A DNA stretch of 64,000 nt from Zarea fungicola. Its lineage: Eukaryota; Ascomycota; Sordariomycetes; Hypocreales; Cordycipitaceae. The position numbers and the translations under genes are program-made. Under the pieces are notes generated by a model. That model was not told the origin of the DNA, searched no databases, and was given only the letters and a program-made list of their open reading frames with translations. The first letter of the stretch is position 1. Each line of letters begins with the position of its first letter. Location: the NCBI GenBank assembly GCA_900169235.1, contig FWCC01000129.1, positions 1 through 64,000 on the forward strand, read 5' to 3'. Below, one piece after another: positions 53,906 through 64,000 of this stretch.

Positions 53906-54628
53906 ATGGCCTCGAATCTACCCACCATTCCGAGAGTGACATTCACAATCATTGAGCCGATTTCATTGTAAGTGAGCAGAATGACGCTACCGAGCTGGCC
54001 AGCACAAAACAACATGATAGTAGAAACTAAATTGAAGGAAACATTCTTACTTTTCCATGCACAGAGTCGCTGGCTTCATCGGCGCCATCTGGGATCCATC
54101 ATGGTTCATTGGACAACAACTGCCCGAAAATCAGGTGCTTCCTGTCTCAGAGCATAGCATTGTCATGGCTCAGCAGCTAGGTAACATGTATCTCCTCATG
54201 TGCTTTGTCGGACTTGCGGTTCTTACGACAACCTCCGAGATCAAGGTGGTCCGAAGTTATCTCATCGCGCTGTGGCTCGGTGACATTGGTCACCTTGCTT
54301 TCACATGCTTTGCACTGGGCCTGGAGAGGGTGGTGCAACCACAGGCATGGAATGCCACGACCTGGGGCAATATTGGCTTTACGGTAAGATAAATGGAGAG
54401 GAAGAAAATGAAGAGGATCTTGTTTCTGATCCAAAGCCTACCCTGTCCTGTCCAATCCCCGCCATTGTGGCCGGCAGGGCTATATCAAAAAGTGGTCGCT
54501 AACTGAGTCGGGCGCCCCGAGCGGGTGCCCTCCACCAGACATTTGTTTTCGTGATGCGCTCCGCCTATCTTACGGGTCTTTTTGGAAAAGACAAAGAAGT
54601 CGTGTCCAAGATAAAGAAGACGGCATAG
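53906..54628 (+). CDS. DUF7704-like four-helix membrane protein
   Basis: Small fungal membrane protein of unknown function, 156 residues. Introns 53968-54064 and 54384-54538 were placed by homology. The first gives EPISLVAGFIGAIWDPSWFI. The second, ending CTCCACCAG, gives WGNIGFT joined to TFVFVMRSAYLTGLFGKDKE, the usual family ending. Hydrophobic segments are near IIEPISLVAGFIGAIW, MYLLMCFVGLAVLTT, YLIALWLGDIGHLAFTCFAL and NIGFTTFVFVMRSAYLTGLF. Reading straight past 54384 meets a stop at once, so the second intron is required. The family name comes from memory of the pattern and has not been searched. Confidence 0.75.
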
Positions 54629-55353
54629 AATGTCCAATGCGGCAAATAGTCCGGTCCCTGTAACGGTGGAGTAGGGGATCTCAGGGCGAGGTCGTCCAGC
54701 TCATTGGCGTGGCTCACTCGCCTCGGAAGACTTTCTTTGTAGACTTTTCAAGTGCGAAAGAAACTTTTGAATTTTATGTATTTATTCTTCACCTGACAGC
54801 CGACATTTTGGTACTCATTGCCAAGTGACATCACTAACACTGTGAAAATACCACCCTTGCTTGGTCAGCCATAACTAGCTATTTAGGGCACCATTGTCTG
54901 CGCCGCTGCAAATGATCGGTGGCGAAAATAAGAGGCGGATGAGAGCCGTTTTCACAAGCATCTGATGAAACGAAGTGCCACTGGCTTGCATGGAGGCGCG
55001 ACGCGCTGATGTAATGGGTTAGTTACCTCTGCGTGGAAGACCTTGTGAGGGAGGCGCCTTGCTGCCTTGAAGTGGTAAACAGCACTCGCCAAGGTCGAAA
55101 ATGTAAAGGATAAAAAGTTCCTTTCAAGACTTTAGTGTATTACTAAATACATCGTAGTGCATAGGTACCGAGACTCAGGGTGGCCCATTGGTATTACAAG
55201 CCCATTATTACTGTATTTTCAATTGAGCAACAGTCTGTGTACCACGGCATTGCATTGTCACCGTTACGTGGGAGCTTGTAAATACTGGTACAGACACTTT
55301 TACATAAACCAGGAGCCAGCCAATTGGAAGCCGAAATTGGTTAGTAACCCTCA

Positions 55354-55363
55354 AAACCCTAAC
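55354..55363. promoter_or_regulatory. Telobox AAACCCTAAC
   Basis: AAACCCTAA is the classic telobox and the complement of the vertebrate-type telomere repeat found in moulds. It lies about 450 bases upstream of a gene encoding a TRF-like, telobox-Myb protein, in opposite orientation to the site at 55501. Confidence 0.45.
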
Positions 55364-55500
55364 GCTGTACCAGTAGTAATAATGTTACCCCCTCCTCCCC
55401 CCAGTGACCTTCGAACCAAAACCCACCCCCAGGGTCTAATCTGGAGCCCAAGCTGTCTGACTTGTGGGGCCACCCTGGGCTTTTTTTTTTTCGCGGTGTT

Positions 55501-55510
55501 GGGTTAGGGT
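55501..55510. promoter_or_regulatory. Telomere-repeat-like GGGTTAGGGT
   Basis: Ten bases match one and a half TTAGGG repeats, 300 bases upstream of the TRF-like gene start. A match this long is expected about 0.1 times by chance in the window. Confidence 0.5.
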
Positions 55511-55810
55511 CAGGTTTGGCGTTTTGTTGTTGCTGGTGATTTATTCCAAACGTAACGTCCAACTCGCTCAACTCGTGCTTGTTTGCAACCGCCGAAGTCC
55601 TTCTGCAGCCAGGAAACCTTGCTTTGCCAGTTCACCGCTGCGTAGCCCCCCTTTCTTCTCCACTTTTCCTTCTACACCACCACAGCAGCCGCCCGAAACA
55701 AAGCGTTCCAGAATTACCTCCAAAGAAATCCATAACCACTCTTCATCACCATATCACATCTCTTCATCCCTAAGCCAGTCACAAACCAATTTTGAGCGTT
55801 GCCATACGCC

Positions 55811-58000
55811 ATGGCCAGAGGACGCCCTGCTTCAACTGCACCTGAGCCGGTGCAGACCCGGCGCTCCACCCGCGGCCTGCGCCGACAAAGCGATGCCAAC
55901 GTGAATGTCATCAATACAAGCACTCATCCCGTAGCAGGCCCAAAATTGCGTTCCTCCGATAGATCTTCCGCCTCTAAACCTACTAGAGGTTCTATCACAA
56001 CGGACCCAATAGCACGCAAGGGCGCCAAGGCAGACAGCCCGGTTAGCATTCGTGGCCGTTCCGAAGAGGCTGAGGACGCTGAAGACCATGACGAACCTGA
56101 TGGCGCAGGAGAGGAAGAAGAGGATACTTCAGACTATCGAGAAACTGAGGAAGTTGAAGAAGATGGGCCGGCCGAGATTGGAGACGAAGACGTGCAGTTT
56201 GTGCGTGATAACTTGCTCCAACTGACCGAATGCGCCGAACAAGTCCTCGCCCAGTACAGACCGATTACGGACAACCCAAAGCTCATGTATAGGAAACTTG
56301 AGATGTACATTGGTATGCTAGTCCCCATTCGCGACTTTTGTTCTCTGCAAAAGACTTGCAAGCCATTCGTGGACATGAAGTGGCTGCATGACCGGCCGGA
56401 GCTCTTAGACGACGAAGAAGTGGCTTTGCTCAAAACGGCATTTGTGCTCACAAATCTCGCGACTTTTCTTGAAATCATCTACTCAGCAGGCCAAAAGGGC
56501 CCCATGAGCGTCAGCAGTGCAGACGCCACGGCCCTCAAGACTCTCGACGACAACTTCGAGCATCTCCTCCTCCTGAGCGATGAAAACGGTCCAGCGATTG
56601 ACTCCGTCATAAATTTCGCTCTCAACATTCGCACTGCGCGCCTGATTGCCGCTCTCAAGCGTGTGAAAAAGAAATCTATAGCGCGCGAGATTGCCTGCGA
56701 CATTTTCTGTGGCAGCGGTGTCACTAACAAGAGCGATATTGTGCGTCGTCTCGAAAATGGACCATTCCGGCTCGTCGCTGGTAAATCTGGCGGCGAAATC
56801 CACCACCGCTGCATTGATCATCTACAAGTTATCGTCAGGGAGCTGAACAGCGGCTCCACTGATGCATTTTCGAGCTTTGCAAAGCTGGAGAAGATGCTAA
56901 CAGCAGAGAATATTTTGTCGGCCACCAAGTCCATGTACGAGGAGCTCATACCGCTCATCCGCAAGTCGCGCGAAACATGGCGCGCTTTGCAGGATGAAAA
57001 GGACGATAGAGAGGATGAATTCCATGACGCGCCCTCGGTAGCGCACTCCATTGACGATGACCTGTCCGATAACGGCGAGTCGCAGCCTACTATCCGCCCC
57101 CCGGACACTCTGGCCGGTAAGAGCTTATTCACAGGCGCTTCCAGCATTCAGGCCCTCTCTAGATCAAAGCCTTTGAATCAACAAACCGGCGTCCGCAGCG
57201 GTCATTTGCCTCTCGACATTAATGCTCCTGCGCCGTTAACACCAGGTAACCGTCGCAAGCGAAACCGGCCTTCCGACGACGACGATGATGATGATGATGA
57301 TGATGACGACCCATTTCAAACTGATCGGCGGTCTATAAAGAAATCAACAGGTCAGAACAAGCGCTCCCGTACCGTGGAAAACCAGGCCAGGCACCTTGAT
57401 CAGGAGCTTAATACCAGACAAGAACACCAACAGCGGCAGTTCCAATCCTCTGCCTCTCATCCGCCTCTGAGCACATCCACCACCTTTGTCGGCGGCACCT
57501 ACACGCAGCGGCCCGCACCACTGATCAAAGACTTTACGGCTATCCGAGCCAAAAAGGAGGCCGCCACAGTCGCGCTAGCCTCGGCGTCTGCGATGGCCAA
57601 CCGGGACAGAGAATCCACCAACACAATCCCCACGATCGCGAGTCGCAGCGTCGGGCCAAAGCAGCGCACTACTTGGAGCGATCATGACGCCCATGTTCTT
57701 ATTGAGCTCGTTAGTAAGCGGGGCGGCAAGTGGTCGCTTATTGAGAAGAAAGACTCCGCTCTGTTTGAATTTCCGCGCAACCAACAGGCATATCGTGACA
57801 AGGCGCGTAACCTCAAGGTCGACTTCCTCATCGCCGACGAGCGATTGCCCCATGGTTTCGATACTGTTACCCTGGGGACCAAGGAGAGGGTACGTGTAAT
57901 TGGGTTTGGCAAGAACCCAGATCGATGCGAGCTGGACGTGGACACGGAGACGGGAGAGGTGACGAACACACGGTGGACAAGCGGCGAAGGCGAATTGTGA
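55811..58000 (+). CDS. TRF-homology/Myb telomere-binding protein (Taz1/Tbf1-like)
   Basis: 729-residue nuclear protein. After a disordered, acidic N-terminus (EDAEDHDEPDGAGEEEEDT), residues about 125-395 form an all-helical block (DNLLQLTECAEQVLAQYRPI, LMYRKLEMYIGMLVPIRDF, HHRCIDHLQVIVRELNSGS) that fits the TRFH dimerisation domain. A basic/acidic linker includes a run of 12 Asp. The C-terminus, from about residue 616, is a Myb domain (RTTWSDHDAHVLIELVSKRG, KWSLIEKKDSALFEFPRNQQ, YRDKARNLKVDFL) followed by a conserved GFGKNPDR tail. TRFH plus C-terminal Myb is the TRF/Taz1/Tbf1 plan: double-stranded telomere binding and, for Tbf1, ribosomal-gene promoters. No intron is needed. Confidence 0.85.
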   Translation: MARGRPASTAPEPVQTRRSTRGLRRQSDANVNVINTSTHPVAGPKLRSSDRSSASKPTRGSITTDPIARKGAKADSPVSIRGRSEEAEDAEDHDEPDGAGEEEEDTSDYRETEEVEEDGPAEIGDEDVQFVRDNLLQLTECAEQVLAQYRPITDNPKLMYRKLEMYIGMLVPIRDFCSLQKTCKPFVDMKWLHDRPELLDDEEVALLKTAFVLTNLATFLEIIYSAGQKGPMSVSSADATALKTLDDNFEHLLLLSDENGPAIDSVINFALNIRTARLIAALKRVKKKSIAREIACDIFCGSGVTNKSDIVRRLENGPFRLVAGKSGGEIHHRCIDHLQVIVRELNSGSTDAFSSFAKLEKMLTAENILSATKSMYEELIPLIRKSRETWRALQDEKDDREDEFHDAPSVAHSIDDDLSDNGESQPTIRPPDTLAGKSLFTGASSIQALSRSKPLNQQTGVRSGHLPLDINAPAPLTPGNRRKRNRPSDDDDDDDDDDDDPFQTDRRSIKKSTGQNKRSRTVENQARHLDQELNTRQEHQQRQFQSSASHPPLSTSTTFVGGTYTQRPAPLIKDFTAIRAKKEAATVALASASAMANRDRESTNTIPTIASRSVGPKQRTTWSDHDAHVLIELVSKRGGKWSLIEKKDSALFEFPRNQQAYRDKARNLKVDFLIADERLPHGFDTVTLGTKERVRVIGFGKNPDRCELDVDTETGEVTNTRWTSGEGEL

Positions 58001-59509
58001 GGAAAGAGGACAGAAAGAGAAGGAGAAAACAAAAGGCTAAGTCCACTCTAATGAGGACGGTCGTTTAAGGGAAGTCCTCTCTGGAACAGCTGCGATGTCA
58101 TTGTAGCATGAATCGAAATGACGTGACAATTTGGAATGAGATGTTTTTTATTTGTCTATTGGGAATGTATGTCTTAAACGGGGGCTGTTTGGAGAAGAAA
58201 GTGGCAAGCGTATGAATTGATTGATTGATTGATTGGGTTTACTCGGGTAGAAAATGGATAGGCTTGGGTTTGGTATCTTGGCAGCTTCTGTCTCATTTTT
58301 TTCACCTTATTTTTTTTTCCTGCTCCTGGTTTCTCAGTTGGCTTTGCTCGGCCGTACTACTCTTTATTTCATTTGCTCCTTTTATCTCTTTCTTGGTGAT
58401 CTAATAGCTCGTAATTTGAAGATTTCTTTTTATTCTGACACTTTTTGTAAGCCGTATTCTACTCCCATAATTACATAGCCAGCTTCTACATAGTGCAGCA
58501 GTTACGCGGAGGATGCTGTTACCAAGGCTACATCTGCCAATGGACTATGCTATGCTGGTTTACTTGTTGCTCAAAGTAGAGTGGGAAATAACATTTCGCA
58601 TTGCAACGGTCGGATGCTACGCTTCAATTCAACTTGTGGTGCTCAAGCATATCTATTTTATGCTACAATACGTCAATCTCAGCCCCAAACTACATGGTCC
58701 AACCAAGGCTCCAATCTAAACATTCCGTCCCTTCCAGAATGGAAGATAGTAAGAAGACAAAATACAACAAAATAAAAGACAAATAGAGATGGGAAAAAAG
58801 AAAGGTAGGATACATTTTGCAGCAACCTTGGAGTCGTCGGCAGAACAAATTGCTGCATACTCCAATCAAACGCTAAAGGAATAAGAAAACAACCTCATGT
58901 ATGAGAAGCAAAAAAGAAAGAGGGGTTAAGGAGAGACGTTAAAAGAGCCATGATTGGCAAAAGTTCGTAGCAATCCCGATACAATGGGGTATAGGAGACA
59001 TTGCTAAATGGAAGATAAAAGACGTAAAACATGGCAGCTGTCATTTTCACAACGCGTGTTGCGGGCAAATGCAAAAAGACTATACTCGGTTTCGTCGCAA
59101 TGTATAGCCGGAATTTCAAAAAGAAGAATAAAATCATGTGAGGAAAGGCAGGGAGGCGAGTCTGCATGTGGTTTTTTGTAAACAAAGAGAAGCACGGGTG
59201 CTGGTAATTTGATTGTGCAGCTGGCTAGCGAACCAAGTAGCTGCGACAACGAATCGGAGTTGGTAGTGCTGATAAGCAAGCAATCGGTTTCGGCTGGCTT
59301 GTTGAATAGAATAGAAATCAGTTTGGTGGTGTCAATCAGCAAAGCAACCCTCAATGTGTCCGTGGGTGTGAAGGGAACAGGAATAGTGTTGGCAGTATGG
59401 ATAAAGCAAGCAATCAGTGGAACGCCAACTAGTGGGGAGCATTCAAACTCGGCAGTCATGGTATAAACTTGATTAGCAAAGGCAAATCAGCGTCGTAGAT
59501 GAAGGTCCC
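58001..59509. other. Convergent intergenic region TRF-like / septin
   Basis: About 1.5 kb with no supported gene. An ATTG tetranucleotide repeat (five copies, about 58215-58235) and several poly-T runs are present. Confidence 0.5.
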
Positions 59510-61269
59510 CTAGCGACGACGGTACGAGTTTTCGCGGTGTTTAAGTTTGTTCGTTCGCCAGCCTTCATACCACTGCTCCTTGCTGGCTTCACGTAAATCG
59601 TTGCGCCATTCGGTGAAGACGGCCTCCTTGAGTCGCTGGAAGTCGCAATGCCTCTCGTTGTAGGGATCGGCAAAGCCCCAGGGAAATTCGCGACCAACAA
59701 CGCTTGGCTCATAAAGGTCGGGGCTAATGGTAGTAAAGGGTAAAAAGGGTACCTCTTCCCCCTTGCCTTCCTGAGAAGCCCTGTGCCTAATGACAGATTG
59801 CGAGGAGACTTGCCTGTCGCCAGGGAAATCCTTGACGGGACTGAATTCGGGAGCGGTATCTGAGTCGCCTACATCCTGGGGCAGGGTATCCGAGTCGACT
59901 TCGTCTTCTTCGTCCTCTTCCTCAATAACACTGTTAGAATCGTCGTCGAGGCCGAGCGTTTCGAGAGGGTCAAGGCCCGAGGATTTGATGCCGTCCCAAA
60001 TGGTGCGTTTGAGAACGTTCATGTGCTTGGAGGTGATTGTATCAGCTTTGGCAATCACAGGAATGACGGTCGTCTTTCTATGAAGAGCGCGCAAGACCTG
60101 CAGATCCATGTCGTGATCAAGGGCACCAGCAGCTTTGTCAGTGTCGTGGTGAACACCATTCTGGCCGTCAACATGGGGTTGAGCTTTGCGGGCATTGGCA
60201 ATATTGCGATCAATGCGAGAGGGATCCAGCATGATAAAAACGGCATGTATGTGGGTGTCTTGGACACCAGGAGAGCGTACCACCTTCATTTCCTCGGCAA
60301 ACGTCTGCTCGAACTTGCTCTCAATAAAGGCCGTCATTTCTCTGAGCTGGAGATCGACGACATTCTTTTCGAGGCCCTCTGAATCCCATATGGTCAGTCC
60401 AATACTCTCGCCATCAATTTCGGTTTCCAGGTAGTGAGGAACAAAGTTGCCTTCGGCAGGCAACGGGGCCTGGTACTCTGGCAGGTCCTGCTTTCTTGGT
60501 CTGCGCCTAGGAGGCAGAGCTAGAGCGGTCTTGAGGAATTCGAGAAACGAGGTTTTCCCAGAGGCTTTTGCACCAATGACGAGGACACTAGTGTGAGAGA
60601 GAGACTTGTCAGCGAGGGCTTGTAAGAGAGCGGGGAGAAACACGCCAGTCGGGCAAAGACCAGCGGCAGAGCCGTCGACTAGTACCAGTGTGGGCGACAG
60701 TGCCTTTTTATGGAGGAAGGACAGAGCTTCGGAGCGAAAGCTTACTTGAAAGGAGTAGGGTCCTTGCGACGGCGCACCCTTCTAGGGCTGTTGATGGTAC
60801 TAATGGCACTACTGGCGTAGCTGTACCTCCCGCGATGCGTCATGCTCTCGGTGGCAGCGTAGGGATCAAATGGTGGTGGTTTGACTTGCTGCTGTAGTTG
60901 CTGCTGCTGCTGGTTGGTTGGGATGGGTGGCGGGGCAATGTTGCTGGTGTAGCTGCGGCTCGTAGAGAGGCTGCCCATGGAAGCTTCTTGGTGGCCACTG
61001 CTGAAGTGATTAGGCCCGTTGTAGGGCGCCGATGGGCCGTTGGAGAATTGCGTAGGATCGAGACTCAACTGGGTGCTGAGCGTCTTGGAGAGCTGCTGTT
61101 CGGTATTGTTGGCGAATTCGGGAAGGCGAGGCGGGCGGCGCTGGCGCTGGCGCTCAATCTCAGCTTCGCGAGCGGCTTGGGCCTTCTTGCCCACGTCGCC
61201 GCTCTTGGTGCGACGGAGGAGGTTGCCGAAGCTTGGGCGCCTGGCAGGCGGTTCTGTCGGAGAATCCAT
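59510..61269 (-). CDS. Divergent septin-type GTPase
   Basis: 533-residue protein, one intron 60588-60745 (158 nt). Exon 1 encodes a disordered basic/Gln-rich N-terminus (MDSPTEPPARRPSFGNLLRR). Splicing gives PFNVLVIGAKASGKTSFLEF, the septin-style P-loop. The switch motif is WDSEGL instead of DTPG, the base-recognition motif is AKAD as in septins, and the C-terminus carries PWGFADPYNERHCDFQRLKE and WYEGWRTNK, matching the septin unique element pattern (PWG, HCDF, YExYR). No C-terminal coiled coil is seen, which is usual for only some groups; the changed G3 motif suggests altered GTP hydrolysis. Septins assemble at septa and hyphal tips. Confidence 0.82.
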
Positions 61270-64000
61270 GAAGAATGGTAATCAAAGCGAAAGGAGGAGT
61301 TGGGCGAAAGAGCTAATAAGCGACAAGGCAGGCAGGCAGCCGAGCTGGTTTGAATCTATATATATATAGCTTCGGCTAGTAGCTTGTCGCGCGAGCAGTC
61401 GCAATTGAAAGAAAAAGTGTAATGAATGCAATAGTATGCTGCGGTGAGGCCTCAAGATGAATCGTGTTTCCAAAAGATGCAGAAACGAATATAGGAGTGG
61501 TACAAGGATAGCAGGTTGTGAATGATCGAGGTCCTTGTTTTGTTTGCAAACGGTCCGTGTTGGTGGGTAGGAGAGCGCCGCCAAGTTGAGAGGTAAACGT
61601 CAGTCCAACGTCTTCGCGGGGCCTTTGGGCGCTGGGCGCTGGGCTGCAGAAGCTATCAGCCACTGACGGTTTTGGCGGGTGGCTAGCGTTGTAGAGGCAA
61701 GACTACCTAGTACCTCTACTAGCTAAGATAGCGTAGCGGACCAAGGGCGTGCGAGGGCACGGCACTGGTATACTGTGATGAGGCAAACAGAAGGCGGCGA
61801 TTGTTTGCGACAGGAAATTTTGGACTGGCGCAGAAGAGAAAGAAGTCGGCAATGGGACAGAAACAAGCAGGGTACAATGAGAAAAAAGGAGGCGACAAAG
61901 GTTTGTATGGGCAATGGACACACAGAGAGTGTGTGGGCGGCTGCGGAGGAGGCGTCCTGTACGACTGGGGGTGAATGGGGGTTACTGGGGGGGTCCCAGC
62001 AGCTCTGGGCCCTTGAGGGGAGGGATACCTTGTTGGTGGAAGGAAGGCTGCGGACTAGCTCCAGTAACTGGTTAGACCAAGTAAATAGAGGCAATTAAGT
62101 GAACTGACCCAAGAGATGAAATCTTGCCTGTCAATGTCGAGGTTGGGGATTGAGATTGGAGGCCGTTGAAGCGCCGAATGTTGCGCAGTAGACTACTTGA
62201 CTTCCTTATAACAGAGCCAAAGACACAGGACGAGGCCCAAGACATGCGCTAGAGCCCACTAGCAGCTAGTTACCCGTTCGGAACTTGTCTCTCAGCTCTG
62301 ACTCGGCACCCTTGGGCCTTTTGCTTTTTGCATGTCTTTAATTCTCTTTTCTTCTCTTTTCTTTCCTTTTTCATTTTCTGCACACTACTCATTTGAGACA
62401 GATCGGATAGCTTGCCAGCCAGCTCTCCTCCCTACTACTGGTAGAGTATGCAGGTATCTACATAGGTACCTATGTACCTCTCTAGGGTTCCTCTCCCAGC
62501 TTGGTCGGAGCTGTTCACGACAGTTGCGCAATACTCAATGACTGCTCCGTACGGAGTACATTGCTACAGTATCTCCTTCGTCCTTGCTTCCAACCCCGTC
62601 AAACTTCCCCCAAAACCCACCAGGATACCCACGCGGCGCTACATGGCTTTCTGCACTGCACCGACGCCACCACGTTGCAGCAGCTCTCAGTCCCCGCTGC
62701 CAGTTGAGCCGTTCAGGGGTCAAGCCACTAGAAGAGCCCACCGAATTCACTGTCCTCCACTCAATGCAAGCACTAACAGCTGCTGGGGGAGCCACTATTA
62801 ATGGATTTTGGCACCACTTTAAGTGCCCTGTAGAGTCGATCCGTCACGGGCATTTCGTGGGACTTTGCTTCTTGATTCGCACAGACGCCTCTGTGCTGCA
62901 ACCACCACCTTCTTAGATGTACATTGGCCATTTACTGGTAGTTGGCTGTGACATATTGCTTCATGTCCAATGCTTTGTTGACGCAGAATGCAAAAGTTTC
63001 ATCGTACATTCGTTTTACTAATTAGATACAGCCTCAAATTTGACACGGGCAAAAGGAAACTCTACCATCCTACACGTCCCAACCTTGATCCGGACAATGC
63101 AAGCGTTTTACACCATTCCCACACAAACTTAGAATCTGACCCAATATGTTTTCCTTTTCATCGCTGGGTATCGCTCCTAACGTTAGTTTTCTCTGCCCGT
63201 TCATTCTAAGCTGGCAATGTCTTGTACATACCTCAATCCTTCCGTACTCAGTACATGAGCGCCACCTACCTTAGTAGGTACTACTGCATATACCAGCTAG
63301 TGACCACTGGGAAGCCAGCCAGGGCCAGTGCGTGGGCACTTGAAATCCATCACCAGCCAGTAACAGACAGTCCCAAGCTTCTCCTTGTCCAGAAACGAAA
63401 CGGCCTGCAGCTCGCTAACTAACTAAAAGTAGGATTGGCCGCTGCTCCAGTCCAGTGGTCGCGGCGGCTGAAGCCTCTCACTGACTGGCTGGGCCGAGAA
63501 CTGCGCATGAAATAATAGTACGGCGCAATGTTAATAAGGGCGACAGCATAAATACGGGTGACGCATTCCGAGCAGCAGCAGCAGGAGAAATTTCTTCTTC
63601 CAACGCTAATAAGTGCACCTGGGCGTTTATGCGCATCTCAGCCCGTTCATGCCAGTTAGGCGAATGCGTCGACCAAGACATTGCCACGTCTTAAGCCCAT
63701 TTTTTACTCACCTATTTTTGGGGTGAACAACGGAAGGACCAAAAAAGCCCCCCAACCTAAAAAGAAGCAAAGAAACATAACTACTTAGTTAGCTGAAAAC
63801 TACATTCGTGCATGCCAGATGACGTTGCAGGGCGATATGGAGTACGCGGATACTCATTAACCTCAAACACACTCTGATAAAGCCCCATTTGCCTTTTTCA
63901 TCCCGCGCACATTGAAGAGCAAAGCTTCTCGCTTGAAAACACCTCTGGAAACAAAATGGCGAACGAGGCAAACCCTTGTCCATTTTTTTCACCCTGGCCA
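61270..64000. other. Right-end non-coding region
   Basis: About 2.7 kb to the window edge without a gene I can support. Seen: a G-quadruplex-capable tract at 61967-61997, a pyrimidine tract (62338-62380), the palindrome CTCCGTACGGAG (62545-62556), and several CTAGTTAC/CTAACTAG-like sequences. The left part is the septin promoter. Confidence 0.45.
61967..61997 (+). other. Potential G-quadruplex tract
   Basis: Runs of five, five and seven G with five-base loops (TGAAT, TTACT); the last run can split to supply the fourth G-tract. It lies about 700 bases upstream of the septin start. Confidence 0.5.

Larger units (their letters stand above)
54629..55810. other. Promoter region of the TRF-like gene
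   Basis: About 1.2 kb upstream of the TRF-like gene. It carries AAACCCTAA-type sequence at 55354-55362 and GGGTTAGGGT at 55501-55510, plus a TTAGGG at 54883-54888. A poly-T run precedes the second site. No coding sequence is supported. Confidence 0.5.

Noticed and set aside
55501..55510. GGGTTAGGGT as a remnant of a telomere or chromosome fusion
   Set aside because: Only one and a half repeats are present, with normal genes on both sides.

Overview
The window looks like chromosomal DNA of a filamentous ascomycete, most likely a sordariomycete and probably Hypocreales. Genes carry short introns (about 50-130 nt, GTRNGT donors, CTRAC branch sites), codons favour C at third positions, and gene content is fungal: RGS/Rax1-like protein, Aim11, a HET-domain protein, cellular RdRP, septin and a TRF-like telomere protein. 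I recognised no tRNA, rRNA, intact transposon or CRISPR array. The first 19 bases are a poly-A run, so the left end may be a contig edge.

Layout. 1-8.7 kb: secreted GH18 chitinase (-), NAC beta subunit EGD1 (+), tRNA adenosine deaminase TAD1 (-) divergent from ribosomal protein eL24 (+), peroxiredoxin (-). 8.7-13.3 kb: long gene-poor stretch. 13.3-19.4 kb: RGS membrane protein (+), F-box/LRR-type gene with one in-frame TAG (-), MDR oxidoreductase (+). 19.4-25.2 kb: sparse, with one small secreted six-cysteine protein. 25.2-36.1 kb: three genes sharing an unusual CPFY double zinc-finger module, one fused to a HET domain. 37.9-42.3 kb: pantothenate kinase (+), Aim11 (-) divergent from a 2OG-Fe(II) oxygenase (+). 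42.4-50.4 kb: RNA-dependent RNA polymerase (-) with one in-frame TAG, mitochondrial D-lactate dehydrogenase (-), ribosomal protein eS4 (-). 51.2-58.0 kb: a two-Myb telobox-type protein (-), a DUF7704-like membrane protein (+) and a TRF-homology/Myb protein (+). 59.5-61.3 kb: a divergent septin (-). The last 2.7 kb has no gene I can support.

Most genes are independent housekeeping units. Four groupings stand out: (1) the three CPFY-module genes within 11 kb, which may be an allorecognition or nucleic-acid-binding family cluster; (2) two otherwise intact genes, the RdRP and the LRR gene, each broken by a single UAG. In both the UAG adenosine can be drawn in a hairpin loop, and the RdRP hairpin is strong. 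This fits the sexual-stage A-to-I recoding (UAG to UGG) known in Fusarium and Neurospora, although pseudogenes or sequence errors are the alternatives; (3) a 1-nt microexon required to keep EGD1 in frame; (4) two different telomere-type Myb proteins within 7 kb, with telobox motifs upstream of the TRF-like gene.

Intron positions and protein lengths were derived by hand from splice signals and family alignments recalled from knowledge. No database search was run.
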